DNA of 34,848 nucleotides from Paulinella micropora (GCA_019918135.1 WBZZ01000872.1:37501-72348); one strand, 5' to 3'. Counted from the first letter of the stretch, positions 24,464 to 33,537 are shown. A program made the numbers and translations. The notes: a model not told the origin generated them from the sequence alone.

Positions 24464-25699
24464 ATGGATTTCAAAACGATAGACTATAAGGACCCCGAGG
24501 ACCTTAAAGACAAAATAAGGGCAATAACTAAAAATTATTCTGATAGCCTGATAATATTATTAATAGACCTTATAAAGCAAAAAGGAGGCAATCAAACATA
24601 TTTAAAGAAAAATTTAAAATGGGTTTTAAGCACACTTCAACACATTGAAAAAGTAAATACAAAAGACAGTTATTTAACGAGACTTAGAAAGGCTTTCAAA
24701 GAACAGCACCCGACGAAGGAAGCCGAAATTAACAAAGAATTAAAATTAACAGATGAAGAACGAACCAAAAAGGCAACAACACAAATTAAACAACGAAACA
24801 AGAATTTAAAAGAAATCAAGAATTATGAACCCGCGACCGTTTTTAAAATAATGGACACCCTGAACAAGTCAAAAAAAATGACAGACCTTATTATTTTATT
24901 ACAATTAGCCACGGGGCGAAGGCTTATAGAGGCTTTAAGGATTACGGGCACACCACCAGAAGCAAAAGAGCAAAAAGGCTATATAGTTATTGATAAAGTA
25001 GCCAAAGACAAAAAGGGGGCAATATCTAATATTGAAGTCCCCTTAATCCATATTTCTCATAACGATATGCGGACGGCCTGGCAAGCAGTGCGGGAGACAC
25101 TGACAGACGAAGACAAAGAAAAAACGAACCAAGCTTTAACAAATAAATACGATGCGAGAATAGCAAAACGAATGCGGGAATTATTCAACGACGAAAAAGC
25201 TAGCAGTCATTTAGCCCGCAAAATATATGGGGCCTTAGCTTATAGAGAATATGCCCCCGCGAATATGGACAGAAGTATATTTTTAAGTAAGGTTTTAGGA
25301 CACGTAGAAGAAAGCGAAGCCAGCCGAAATTATGCCAACATAAAAGCACGGACCCCCGCAATAGCAACAGAACCACAAGCACGGCAAGCCCTGGACAAAT
25401 TAGAAAACAAAATAAACACATTAGAGGACAAGGTAGCGGGGCTAGCTGCGAACCTGCCTAAGGATGTTATAGATGCCTTAGCAATCATAAAAGCAATGAA
25501 GGACAGAAAGATAAATATAAGCAATAGAAAAATAAGAGACTTCGCACGGGTGGGAAGTGTTAAAGCAAAATTTATAAGCGATATAGCAAAAGGCAAACAG
25601 CCACACGAGGCGGGCAAAATGAAACCAAGAAAGAAAAACGACGAGGGGCCGATTTTAAGACGAAGCGAACGATTAAAGAAGCAACCAGAAAAAAAATAA
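24464..25699 (+). CDS. Tyrosine recombinase, telomere-resolvase (protelomerase)-like, right copy
   Basis: 411 aa with the same full catalytic set as the left copy (Arg153, Lys ~181-184, His249/Arg252, His280, Tyr290). Differences are a Gly for Ala in the SDIAKGKQP segment near residue 375 and a two-base A-run slip that ends the protein with EKK. Both lie outside the catalytic core, so both copies could be active. In bacteria, relatives with this layout cut and reseal replicated telomere junctions into hairpins; a role here in resolving or integrating the element is inference. Confidence 0.85.
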   Translation: MDFKTIDYKDPEDLKDKIRAITKNYSDSLIILLIDLIKQKGGNQTYLKKNLKWVLSTLQHIEKVNTKDSYLTRLRKAFKEQHPTKEAEINKELKLTDEERTKKATTQIKQRNKNLKEIKNYEPATVFKIMDTLNKSKKMTDLIILLQLATGRRLIEALRITGTPPEAKEQKGYIVIDKVAKDKKGAISNIEVPLIHISHNDMRTAWQAVRETLTDEDKEKTNQALTNKYDARIAKRMRELFNDEKASSHLARKIYGALAYREYAPANMDRSIFLSKVLGHVEESEASRNYANIKARTPAIATEPQARQALDKLENKINTLEDKVAGLAANLPKDVIDALAIIKAMKDRKINISNRKIRDFARVGSVKAKFISDIAKGKQPHEAGKMKPRKKNDEGPILRRSERLKKQPEKK

Positions 25700-25702
25700 A
25701 TT

Positions 25703-26093
25703 AAATCACTTTCTTTTTTTTTAAAGTGTGGGCCGATACACCAGCGAAAAAACATTAGCGACAATTAACACGACAGCGACGGACAAAACACCGCCAACCC
25801 GATTTTGTAAGAAATCCACAAAAAACGGAAAGACGGAAAAGATGGAAAGCAGAAAAACCAAAAATCGCTTTTTTGTGTTTTCGTGTTTTTGAGGCACACC
25901 GCGGGGCACACCTTTTTTTTAAAGTGTTTAAGCCATTTAAGGTTGTTTTTTTTGCTGGTTTTTTTTGGTTGTATCCGCGGGCACACTTAAAAACGAGGTT
26001 TTAAGCTGTTTAAGGTTGTTTTTTTGTTTTCGTATATATCCGCGACCCCTTTTTTAGGCCGTTAGAGCTTCAAAACCCCTGTATTTCTCAGTG

Positions 26094-26094
<1 letters not shown>
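25703..26094. repeat. Outer terminal non-coding segment, right arm
   Basis: Mirror of 5600-5987, with the same internal duplications and A/T homopolymers. No gene seen. It ends at the TA run. Confidence 0.6.
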
Positions 26095-26126
<32 letters not shown>

Positions 26127-26165
26127 ATGTGTGTGTATGTGTGTGTATGTATGTGTGTATGTATA
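26095..26165. repeat. (TA)n then (GT)n/(GTAT)n microsatellite at the right junction
   Basis: A TA run immediately outside the arm passes into GT and GTAT units. The TA part matches that of the left junction. Confidence 0.9.
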
Positions 26166-26215
26166 ACTGTCTCGTGTGTTGTTGTCACTGTCATTTTTGT
26201 CATTGTTGTCACGGT

Positions 26216-26223
26216 TGTCATCG

Positions 26224-26266
<43 letters not shown>

Positions 26267-26276
26267 CGTTGTTTTT
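26216..26276. repeat. (TTG)n microsatellite
   Basis: A run of TTG/GTT units between the element and the glycosyltransferase exon. The poly-Asn and poly-Val frames across it are not genes. Confidence 0.95.
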
Positions 26277-26351
26277 GCAATTAGTTTGATCTATTCTCAT
26301 TAGTATGTGCACTCTTTATTCGGGTCATTGCCTATGCTGGCGTTCATGTAG

Positions 26352-27479
26352 TTCCGTTGGTCCTCTACGCAAGTGGTGCTGATCAACTTGAAGCGGAGGC
26401 CAGAGCGCTTGCAGCACATACTCGAGTTCACCCGACAACTCCCCATGCTTGAGCGGGTACAGGTGTTTGAAGCACTGGACGCAGAGCTGTTAGGGGAAGA
26501 TGGATTGCAGAAGAATGCCGCAGAGCGACTCAGCATGGGCACGCAAGTGATTCCTGCAACGCATCGTTACGGAAAACCCTTGTCTACCGCTGGGACGTTG
26601 CTATCTCATTTATCGGTGTGGATGGACTTCTTGGAGTGGAGTGAGTCTCAGTTTCTGTTGGTGCTGGAGGACGACCTGTTCATGCCGACGGGCGTGGAGG
26701 ACACCAAGGCAGCGCTCTGGGAGCTGGAGGAAGTTGAGTTTGATATTGTCTGGCTAGAGTATTTGGAACCCAAGTCGACTCTGACCAATGGAAGGGGGCG
26801 TTTCTTGGAAGTTGAAGCGGAGACTGAGCATGCCACGATCTGGGGACTGGGCGCCAGCATTTTCTCTCGGGAGGCTGTTCGCCGTCTAGTCGCTGCCGTT
26901 CGTCGCGACCCAGTCCATGCTGCCGATCTCTATGCCATGAAAGAGCTAGTACAGGACAAGTTTTACGTGAGGACGTCCAGGTCGTTGCGTGCTTTCATCT
27001 CTCAGCCTTCGGTGTTCCAACAAGACTTTCTGCTTTTCGAAAGTGACAACCGCCTATTCAACGCCGTGATACAGTCGGTTGATCTTCTCAACAAGGCCTT
27101 AAAGGAGGCCAATGAAACCTTGGCCCTGGAGCAATATCTTCGCATCGTCACTCAAGCCAGGCACGAGTTGGACCAGAACCACGAGGGTATGGACGTCAAA
27201 AAGTCAGACATGGAGACTGGCCTGTTGCGCGTTCTCAGCATCTGTTTTGAGACTGTCGGGAAGCTTGCCGCCACTTTAGAAGAAAGTATTTTGCATATGA
27301 TTAACCTCATGCGCTTGGACGACTTAACAGAACGCCAAATATCCATGCTAACTACGCAGTTGGATCCCAGGCTGCACAACTTTTGCAGTCTGCCCGCGCA
27401 AGCTTGTCCAAGCAGGATTCAGCTTTCGCCTCCGAAAATCTTAGCAATCATTCCAGGGAAAACGTCGCTAGAAAGGTAG
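26352..27479 (+). CDS. GT25-like glycosyltransferase exon, copy 1
   Basis: Transfers sugars in family GT25 (LPS-biosynthesis and collagen galactosyltransferase type). It shows VVLINLKRRPERL at its start, STAGTLLSHLSVW in the middle and LLVLEDDLFMPTG with the acidic metal-binding motif near 26660, followed by GLGASIFSREAVRRL. It has no ATG before the conserved start; an acceptor-like TAG ends at 26351 and the frame begins there in phase 0, so this is probably an internal exon. After the domain (to ~27030) a helical region follows and the frame ends at a TAG at 27477. A donor-like AAG/GTAGGT at 27475 would join the next copy out of frame. Confidence 0.7.
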   Translation, partial: FRWSSTQVVLINLKRRPERLQHILEFTRQLPMLERVQVFEALDAELLGEDGLQKNAAERLSMGTQVIPATHRYGKPLSTAGTLLSHLSVWMDFLEWSESQFLLVLEDDLFMPTGVEDTKAALWELEEVEFDIVWLEYLEPKSTLTNGRGRFLEVEAETEHATIWGLGASIFSREAVRRLVAAVRRDPVHAADLYAMKELVQDKFYVRTSRSLRAFISQPSVFQQDFLLFESDNRLFNAVIQSVDLLNKALKEANETLALEQYLRIVTQARHELDQNHEGMDVKKSDMETGLLRVLSICFETVGKLAATLEESILHMINLMRLDDLTERQISMLTTQLDPRLHNFCSLPAQACPSRIQLSPPKILAIIPGKTSLER

Positions 27480-27580
27480 GTGGCTTTGGCCCCGTCCTGC
27501 TTTGAAATCACTACAAAATTGACCAGCAAATAGTTGTTGTATCTGTCTTTTCTTTATGAACTATGACTTCCTGTGCTTAG
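27480..27580. other. Short gap or intron between the two GT25-like copies
   Basis: About 100 bp, AT-richer than its neighbours, ending in an acceptor-like CTGTGCTTAG. The sequence just after (TTCCGTTGGTCCTCTACGC) is identical to that after the acceptor at 26351, so the duplicated unit seems to begin at the exon edge. Confidence 0.5.
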
Positions 27581-28260
27581 TTCCGTTGGTCCTCTACGCA
27601 AGTGGTGGTGATCAACTTGAAGAGGAGGCCAGAGCGCTTGCAGCACATGCTCGAGCTCACCCGACAACTCCCCATGCTTGAGCGGGTACAGGTGTTTGAG
27701 GCCATCGATGGAAAGTTGTTAGGAAAGATGGATTGCGGAAGTATGCCGCAGAGCAACTCAGCATAGATAAAGAAGTGATTCTTGCAACGGATCGTGAGGG
27801 AAGACCCTTGTCTGTCGCTGGAACGTTGCTGTCTCATTTATCGGTGTGGGTGGACTTCTTGGAGTGCAGTGAGGCTCATTTTCTGTTGTGCTGGAGGACG
27901 ACCTGTTCATGCCGACGGGCGAGGAGGACACCAAGGCAGCGCTCTGGGAGCTGGAGGGAGTTGAGTTTGATCTTGTTTGGCTGGAGCACCACTTTGCGTC
28001 AGCCAACTCGCATGGGTCTGGTCGTTACAATCGAGTGGATTCCAACGGAGGACACATTTTTGGCACGGGCGCCAGTGCTTTCTCTCGGGAGGCTGTTCGC
28101 CGCCTAGTCGCTACTGTGCGCGACGAGCCTAATATTGCTGCCGATCACTATGAACAACGGTTGCGGATGGTCTCAAGTTCGAGAAGACCCTTAGTGGCCC
28201 TAATTTCCCAGCCTGCTGTCTTGCATCAAGATTTTTGGAAATTTGAAAGCGACAATCGAG
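27581..28260 (+). pseudogene. GT25-like glycosyltransferase, copy 2, frameshifted
   Basis: Clearly duplicated from the same ancestor as copy 1: the exon start, the Leu-rich helix, the SHLSVW segment, the EDDLFMPTG motif and the SREAVRRLVA segment all recur in order. Two single-base losses relative to copy 1 break the frame, one near 27722 (before the KDGL segment) and one near 27887 (just before the EDD motif). The frame is open again from 27888. After the domain it reads on into the double-cupin region, so this may be a fused gene. The breaks could be real decay or base-calling errors. Confidence 0.75.
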
Positions 28261-29213
28261 AAAACTTGTTCTTGGAGGTCGATTTGCTATCGCTACAGTT
28301 AGACGATCCTTCTCTCGATGCAGATACCCTTTCCTCTCTCTTGCATCGGCTGGCACGTGAGTTGAGATCACTGCCTCCTCAAGATGCAATGACCATTGGA
28401 AGGTGGATTGAGAATCTGTATCCGGATACATACAATACAGTCTTTCCGGTGCTGAGCCCGTCCGTCGTCTTTGACTCCACGGACTTACTGCCCATAGGGT
28501 GTGCTGAATCTTGTTGTGTCACTTGCTATGGTGCCCCATCTCTCACACATCAAAGAACCCTGAATCTTCAGTATCTCACTTATTTTCGCCTAGAATGGAA
28601 TGGTACACACCCAGTCTCACGTCCCGTCGACACACATCCTTTGACAGAAATCTGCCTGCTAACGCAAGGCAGCTTGCAGGGCACATCCTTGGCCCCACTG
28701 ACCGACATAGACAGACACGTGCCGTCCATTGTTATCGTGCCAACCGGAATGCCTCATACAGCGCGGCCCTTTCCAGGTGTCAACGCCACAGAACACTGCC
28801 TCCACCCAGTTTTCCATGGCGCCCCAACATCACATGTACAGCTAGATGCAAGAGATCGAACAGACCAACATGATCTGGAAGCGTTCTATTACTCGTTAGC
28901 CGCGAATCGGTCCAGTCAAGTGGAGCCTGCAGGTTTCGGCGAGCTGATGGTGGATCGCTTCCTCATCGATCATCCTGTAGATGGTGGGTTTGTGACGGTT
29001 AAAGTGGTCAATATGGGAGAGTATGTTCGGCCACTTGTGCCGCCTGATCTTCCCCGCCGTCATTTGCACGACGTGTGGGTGGTAGTCATAAGCGGTGAAG
29101 TACTCTACGAACGCAGTAAAGATGATATCATGGTCCTCACAGATGGTCAAGTGGCATTCGTGCCTGCCTGGCAACGGCACCTTTCTATTGTGAACAAGCA
29201 TGCCAATTTGTGA
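28261..29213 (+). CDS. Double-cupin (bicupin) protein, copy 1
   Basis: The frame continues from the glycosyltransferase copy 2 (open 27888-29213) and ends at TGA. Two cupin beta-barrels can be seen: one around 28630-28770 (HPLTEICLLTQGSL, then PSIVIVPTGMPHTARPF) and one around 29060-29190 (HLHDVWVVVISGEVLYER, then GQVAFVPAWQRH). Each has the His-rich strand and the Gly-x5-Pro turn typical of the fold; the usual metal-ligand Glu is not obvious. The substrate cannot be inferred. The region is duplicated at 30320-31090. Confidence 0.7.
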
Positions 29214-29390
29214 TGCTAGAGTTAGAGAAAGCCAACAAAGTAGAGTCTGTGGATAGTAAGATGGTGGATGCTGGAGTGTGCTGAGATTTTAATGAAAATG
29301 GAACCAAGGAAAGCCCGGCGTCCAGTACACCGCAGCCTCCGAAGCAAAATGATCTCAAATCAGCTCCAGCTCCACTTGCAGTGGGCTAGG
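29214..29390. other. Gap between bicupin copy 1 and the dioxygenase-like gene
   Basis: About 180 bp with no convincing frame. It may be decayed coding sequence or an intron. Confidence 0.4.
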
Positions 29391-30116
29391 TTTCCGATGA
29401 GGACAGAACCATCAAAGGAACTGCCCTGTCTGGTTCGTCTGATTCCTCTGTTTTTGAGCAATGGGAAATAGACCAAGAGTACTATGACACTGGCATCTGG
29501 GGACCAGTCACCTACGGTCATTCGTTGTTTTGCACGGGAAACTATCGAGGAACAAAGGCGCTTTGAAAATACGGAGCCATGGAAGCTGGGCTTACCTCTG
29601 CCGCTCGATAAGAAAGCTTCCTTTCTCTTCGGTCCCTACCTCAGAACTCATGCAGCCAATCTGGTGCCGCTTGCCCGCCGCCTGATCCCTGCAGACTGTG
29701 AGGATTTGTCCTTGTTTACAACCCGCGTGATAGAGACCTATCCGGGCCACCGACTTGGGTTGCATTCAGACAGGGAGCAATCGGATTGTCAGCCCGGGTA
29801 CGGCATAAGTTTTTGGATGGGACTAGAAAACGTGAGCGAGACGACCACAATAAGCATCCTTCCTCGTTCTGTTCGCAGATACAAGGAAAGATGTACCGCA
29901 CACTACAAGCGGGGTTGCGACGTCCCCGCTGGGGAGTCCCTGCATACAGGCCCAGTCCGAGACGGGGAGCTGGTAGCCTGGGCCGATTCTACTGGCATGA
30001 GAGCAGGAACACGGGGATACAAGGGCGGGCCGCTTTGCTGGTGCAATTCAATTGTCCTTCACGGTGCAGCGGCCCGATACGGTACCCTGTGTACTCCAGC
30101 GGTAAAGAGGAATTAG
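29390..30116 (+). pseudogene. PhyH-like Fe(II)/2-oxoglutarate dioxygenase, frameshifted
   Basis: An oxygenase of the phytanoyl-CoA hydroxylase type is suggested by the HxD iron motif (LHSDRE; His at 29763, Asp at 29769), the following GYGISFWMGLEN segment (compare the wIALdd strand of PhyH) and a distal His in IVLHGAAARYG (30060). Before the ATG at 29484, a different frame reads a plausible N-terminal part (QEYYDTGIWGPVTYGH, near 29470-29510), so a frameshift lies near 29560. The 3' end overlaps, in another frame, the start of bicupin copy 2. The family call rests on few residues. Confidence 0.45.
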
Positions 30117-31090
30117 GGGAGGTGTGGGCACCCGATCTAGAGGTAGAGACACTGTTTTCCGAGCGCGCACGGCGGCCCCTCTCTTCTGTTCCTGCTGGTA
30201 CGTTTCAGGCGCTTGACCTCCCCTGGATACGCAATGCTTCAATTGTGCAATCGGTGACGGAAGTTGTTGTAGAGTCAGTGCTGCTGCCGCCGCCATCACA
30301 GCCGTTGCTGAGTCAGTCGGTCGTGGTTAAGTCCACGGACTTACTGCGCAAGACATACATATGGGATACTGAATCAGATCCTGTCACTTCCTATTTTACC
30401 GCATCACTCACTGCTCAAAGAACCACGAATCTTCAGTATCTTACTTATTTTCGCTCGGATTGGAATGGTGCACGCCCAATCGAGCCACACCCCGTCCACG
30501 TACATCCTTTGACAGATATATGCCTGCTAGTGCAAGGCAGCCTGCATTATACAATTGGCACATCCTTGGCCTCACTGACCGCCATAGACAGACTCGCACC
30601 GTCGATTGTAATCTTCCCCTCCCGAATGGCTCATACAGCGCGGCCCTTCCCAGGTGTAAACGCCACAACACACTGCCTCAAGCTGGTGTTCCATGGGGCC
30701 CCAACATCACAACTAGATGTGAGAGACAACCCGGATCAACATGACCTGGAAGTGGTGCATTACTCCTTAGCCGCAAATTGGTCCAGTCAAGTGGAGCCTG
30801 CAGGTTTCAGCGAGCTGATGGTGGATCGCTTCCTCGTCGATCATCCTGTAGATGGTGGGTTTGTGACGGTTTTTGTGGTCAATATGGGAGAGCGTGCTCG
30901 TCCACTTGTGCCGCCTGATCTTCCCCACAAGCATTTGCACGAAGTGTGGGTGGTGGTCATGCATGGTGAAGTGCTCTACGAACGCAGTGAAGATGAGATC
31001 GCAGTCCTCACAGAGGGTCAAGTGGCGTTCGTACCTGCCTGGCAGTGGCACCTTTTCTATTGTGAACAACCGTGTGCCAATTTGTGGTAG
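30117..31090 (+). CDS. Double-cupin (bicupin) protein, copy 2
   Basis: Frame open from 29786 to a TAG at 31088; the first part out-of-frame overlaps the dioxygenase-like gene and is not likely to be real. From about 30330 the protein closely matches copy 1 along both cupin domains: HPLTDICLLVQGSL, PSIVIFPSRMAHTARPF, and HLHEVWVVVMHGEVLYER with a Glu in the position that is less clear in copy 1. It lacks an ATG near the start of the homology, so it is probably one exon or part of a fused gene with the oxygenase. Confidence 0.65.
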
Positions 31091-31307
31091 TTGAATTAGA
31101 AAAATCCACGACAGCTTAGAAATAGCATCCATCGCTGAAGTGCTCGCGAAGATGGGGAAGCTCTATGTAAACTGGTAGCTCGTTTGTTTGAATAGAGCGT
31201 GACAAACGTAGTACATTTAGCAGAAGTTTCCCATCAGCTTTAGGTACAGAAACTGTGTTACATATAAAGAAAAATATAGGTTTTATATACGCAGCTTATG
31301 CTCCTCC
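31091..31307. other. AT-rich gap, no feature seen
   Basis: No open frame or repeat. AATAAA-like sequences are absent; an ACATATAAAG stretch at ~31259 has no clear role. Confidence 0.4.
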
Positions 31308-31345
31308 TTCTCCTTTTCCTCCTCCTCCTCCTCCTCCTCCTCCTC

Positions 31346-31391
<46 letters not shown>

Positions 31392-31393
31392 AG
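31308..31393. repeat. (TCC)n and (TC)n microsatellite
   Basis: Pyrimidine tract of TCC units followed by TC units. Confidence 0.95.
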
Positions 31394-31866
31394 ATGCTCT
31401 CTAATGAACGAACCTTGATGATAGTCAAGATCTACTACTGAGTAATAATTGGTAAGACTGCTACAGTGGCTTACCACAACCACAACAACAACAACTAACT
31501 CATATTTCTATTTGTCTTCCTGATTCAGCGTGTAACACCCACGGTATAGTATTACTAAAAATAAATCGTTGTTTTGCTATTGAATTTAACAGGAATTACT
31601 TGTAGAGGTGGTTCCTATTATTAAATGTATTATAAGATTAATTCAAATTACATTTTCGGTTTCGAAGAGTGCTTCCGCTTATTTAATACAGTATCGGATA
31701 GATATATGATATGGAAAAAGCTCTTGTGCTTGGATTTCATAGGATCCAGGACAGGATAAAATACAAGAGAAGTTGACATATTTGCAAAATAATTACTCTA
31801 TCATAAAAACAGAAGATCTTGGCTCCCTTTCATCACTAATGATCATTAAATAACTTTCAAAAAGGT
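31394..31866. other. AT-rich non-coding DNA, no feature seen
   Basis: About 470 bp without an open frame, repeat or recognisable element. Confidence 0.5.
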
Positions 31867-31980
<114 letters not shown>

Positions 31981-32152
31981 GTGTATCTCCTGCAAATTGC
32001 TGAGCCAAAAGGCCATGTGCATCCAGTCCTCCATTCCATAAGGAAAGTCTCCACACCAATCGGTGGAATAAAGGAAGTGACGGCATAGAACATTACTCTA
32101 GGAGCTTTATACCGATCAGCCCATGGAAAGGACCGATGGCCTATGTACTCCC
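31981..32152 (-). mobile_element. 3' end of an unidentified (ATT)n-tailed retroelement
   Basis: On the minus strand this ~170-bp segment runs from one (TTA)n to another and ends GGAGATACAC directly before (TATT)n. It contains ATGGAGGACTGG followed by GCACATGG, loosely like the ATGGAGGC...CATGT tail shared by the LINE and the SINE here. It lacks the tRNA-like head, so it is a truncated LINE or another SINE family. Confidence 0.4.
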
Positions 32153-32189
<37 letters not shown>

Positions 32190-32190
<1 letters not shown>

Positions 32191-32455
32191 GTGCTTCTCT
32201 GTCAATGGCTGATGCATTTCTGCACATGCGCCTCCATCGTCTCACCCGTGAGGGGAGTACGAAGAATTGACGATAAGCTCTAATGACACCCCCGCAAGGG
32301 CAGTTCCAACACTTCCAGACGGGCCGGTATGTTCAATGAAAATACTGATCCAGACGGATCGGTATGTTCAATGAAAATACTGGTGGCACCGACGGGAATC
32401 GAACTGGCGACAGGGCCCAGATGGTAGAACTTGACCACTGGGCTATCACGGTGTC
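32190..32455 (-). mobile_element. SINE copy, minus strand (array unit 1)
   Basis: Full-length copy with tRNA-like head at 32381-32455, two body repeats, common 3' tail and (ATT)n. Same body form (CAGACGGATCGG) as the plus-strand copy at 4986. Confidence 0.9.

Positions 32456-32506
<51 letters not shown>
32456..32506. repeat. (AAT)n between SINE units
   Basis: AAT run that is the tail of the next SINE and the insertion context of the previous one. Confidence 0.9.
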
Positions 32507-32507
<1 letters not shown>

Positions 32508-32775
32508 GTGCTTCTCTGTCAATGGCTGATGCATTTCTGCACATGCGCCTCCATCGTCTCACCCGTGAGGGGAGTACGAAGAATTGACGATAAGCTCTAA
32601 TGACACCCCCGCAAGGGCAGTTCCAACACTTCCAGACGGGCCGGTATGTTCAATGAAAATACTGGTCCAGAAATAGACCGGTATGTTCAATGAAAATACT
32701 GGTGGCACCGACGGGAATCGAACTGGCGACAGGGCCCAGATGGTAGAACTTGACCACTGGGCTATCACGGTGTCC
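32507..32775 (-). mobile_element. SINE copy, minus strand (array unit 2)
   Basis: Full-length copy of the variant with CCAGAAATAGACC in the body. Its tRNA head abuts the next, truncated copy without any (AAT)n between them. Confidence 0.9.
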
Positions 32776-32935
32776 AAAAGCTCTAATGACACCCCCGCAA
32801 GGGCAGTTCCAACACTTCCAGACGGGCCGGTATGTTCAATGAAAATACTGGTCCAGAAATAGACCGGTATGTTCAATGAAAATACTGGTGGCACCGACGG
32901 GAATCGAACTGGCGACAGGGCCCAGATGGTAGAAC

Positions 32936-32936
<1 letters not shown>
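32776..32936 (-). mobile_element. Truncated SINE copy fused to unit 2 (array unit 3)
   Basis: On the minus strand it lacks the first ~30 bp of the tRNA head and the last ~75 bp of the tail, and its body joins directly to the head of unit 2. Units 2 and 3 together form a dimer-like SINE. Confidence 0.85.

Positions 32937-32975
<39 letters not shown>
32937..32975. repeat. (AAT)n between SINE units
   Basis: AAT run that interrupts the tRNA head of unit 3. Confidence 0.9.
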
Positions 32976-32976
<1 letters not shown>

Positions 32977-33244
32977 GTGCCTCTCTGTCAATGGCTGATG
33001 CATTTCTGCACATGCGCCTCCATCGTCTCACCCGTGAGGGGAGTACGAAGAATTGACGATAAGCTCTAATGACACCCCCGCAAGGGCAGTTCCAACACTT
33101 CCAGACGGGCCGGTATGTTCAATGAAAATACTGGTCCAGAAATAGACCGGTATGTTCAATGAAAATACTGGTGGCACCGACGGGAATCGAACTGGCGACA
33201 GGGCCCAGATGGTAGAACTTGACCACTGGGCTATCACGGTGTCC
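32976..33244 (-). mobile_element. SINE copy, minus strand (array unit 4)
   Basis: Full-length copy of the CCAGAAATAGACC variant, nearly identical to unit 2. Confidence 0.9.
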
Positions 33245-33270
33245 ATAATAATAATAATAATAATAATAAT
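33245..33270. repeat. (AAT)n between SINE units
   Basis: Short AAT run. Confidence 0.9.
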
Positions 33271-33537
33271 AGTGCTTCTCTGTCAATGGCTGATGCATTT
33301 CTGCACATGCGCCTCCATCGTCTCACCCGTGAGGGGAGTACGAAGAATTGACGATAAGCTCTAATGACACCCCCGCAAGGGCAGTTCCAACACTTCCAGA
33401 CGGACCGGTATGTTCAATGAAAATACTGGTCCAGACGGATCGGTATGTTCAATGAAAATACTGGTGGCACCGACGGGAATCGAACTGGCGACAGGGCCCA
33501 GATGGTAGAACTTGACCACTGGGCTATCACGGTGTCC
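33271..33537 (-). mobile_element. SINE copy, minus strand (array unit 5)
   Basis: Full-length copy with the CAGACGGATCGG body form. Its head abuts the long AAT run at 33540. Confidence 0.9.

Larger units (their letters stand above)
5599..26094. mobile_element. 20.5-kb palindromic element with telomere-resolvase-like recombinase and primase-helicase
   Basis: The window reads the same on both strands around a centre near 15845: every gene in 5988-15760 has a mirror copy, with paired coordinates summing to about 31690. Arms are ~10.2 kb and the asymmetric centre is 84 bp. Both outer ends begin with CACTGAGAAATACAGGGG beside (TA)n. The flanks beyond the TA runs are unrelated (LINE/SINE and CT repeats on the left; GT repeats and a glycosyltransferase on the right). 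Composition is AT-rich, unlike the flanks. Every element gene ends in TAA. The genes suggest an autonomous replicon: recombinase, primase-helicase, small DNA-binding proteins and an iteron block. I see no capsid, packaging ATPase or DNA polymerase gene. Confidence 0.9.
15887..26094 (-). repeat. Right arm of the giant inverted repeat
   Basis: Reverse complement of 5599-15802 with few differences. Genes in this arm look more complete: the zinc-ribbon gene is open, the helicase keeps Arg at the motif Ia position, and the small beta-rich protein reads 12 residues further. One change unique to this arm (Asp to Tyr at helicase residue 859) is of unclear effect. Confidence 0.95.

Noticed and set aside
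5599..26094. Palindrome as a chimeric-read or assembly fold-back artefact
   Set aside because: The two outer flanks are unrelated, the arms differ at many single bases and small indels, and the centre is asymmetric. A fold-back artefact would give identical arms and mirrored flanks. It is not fully excluded without reads.
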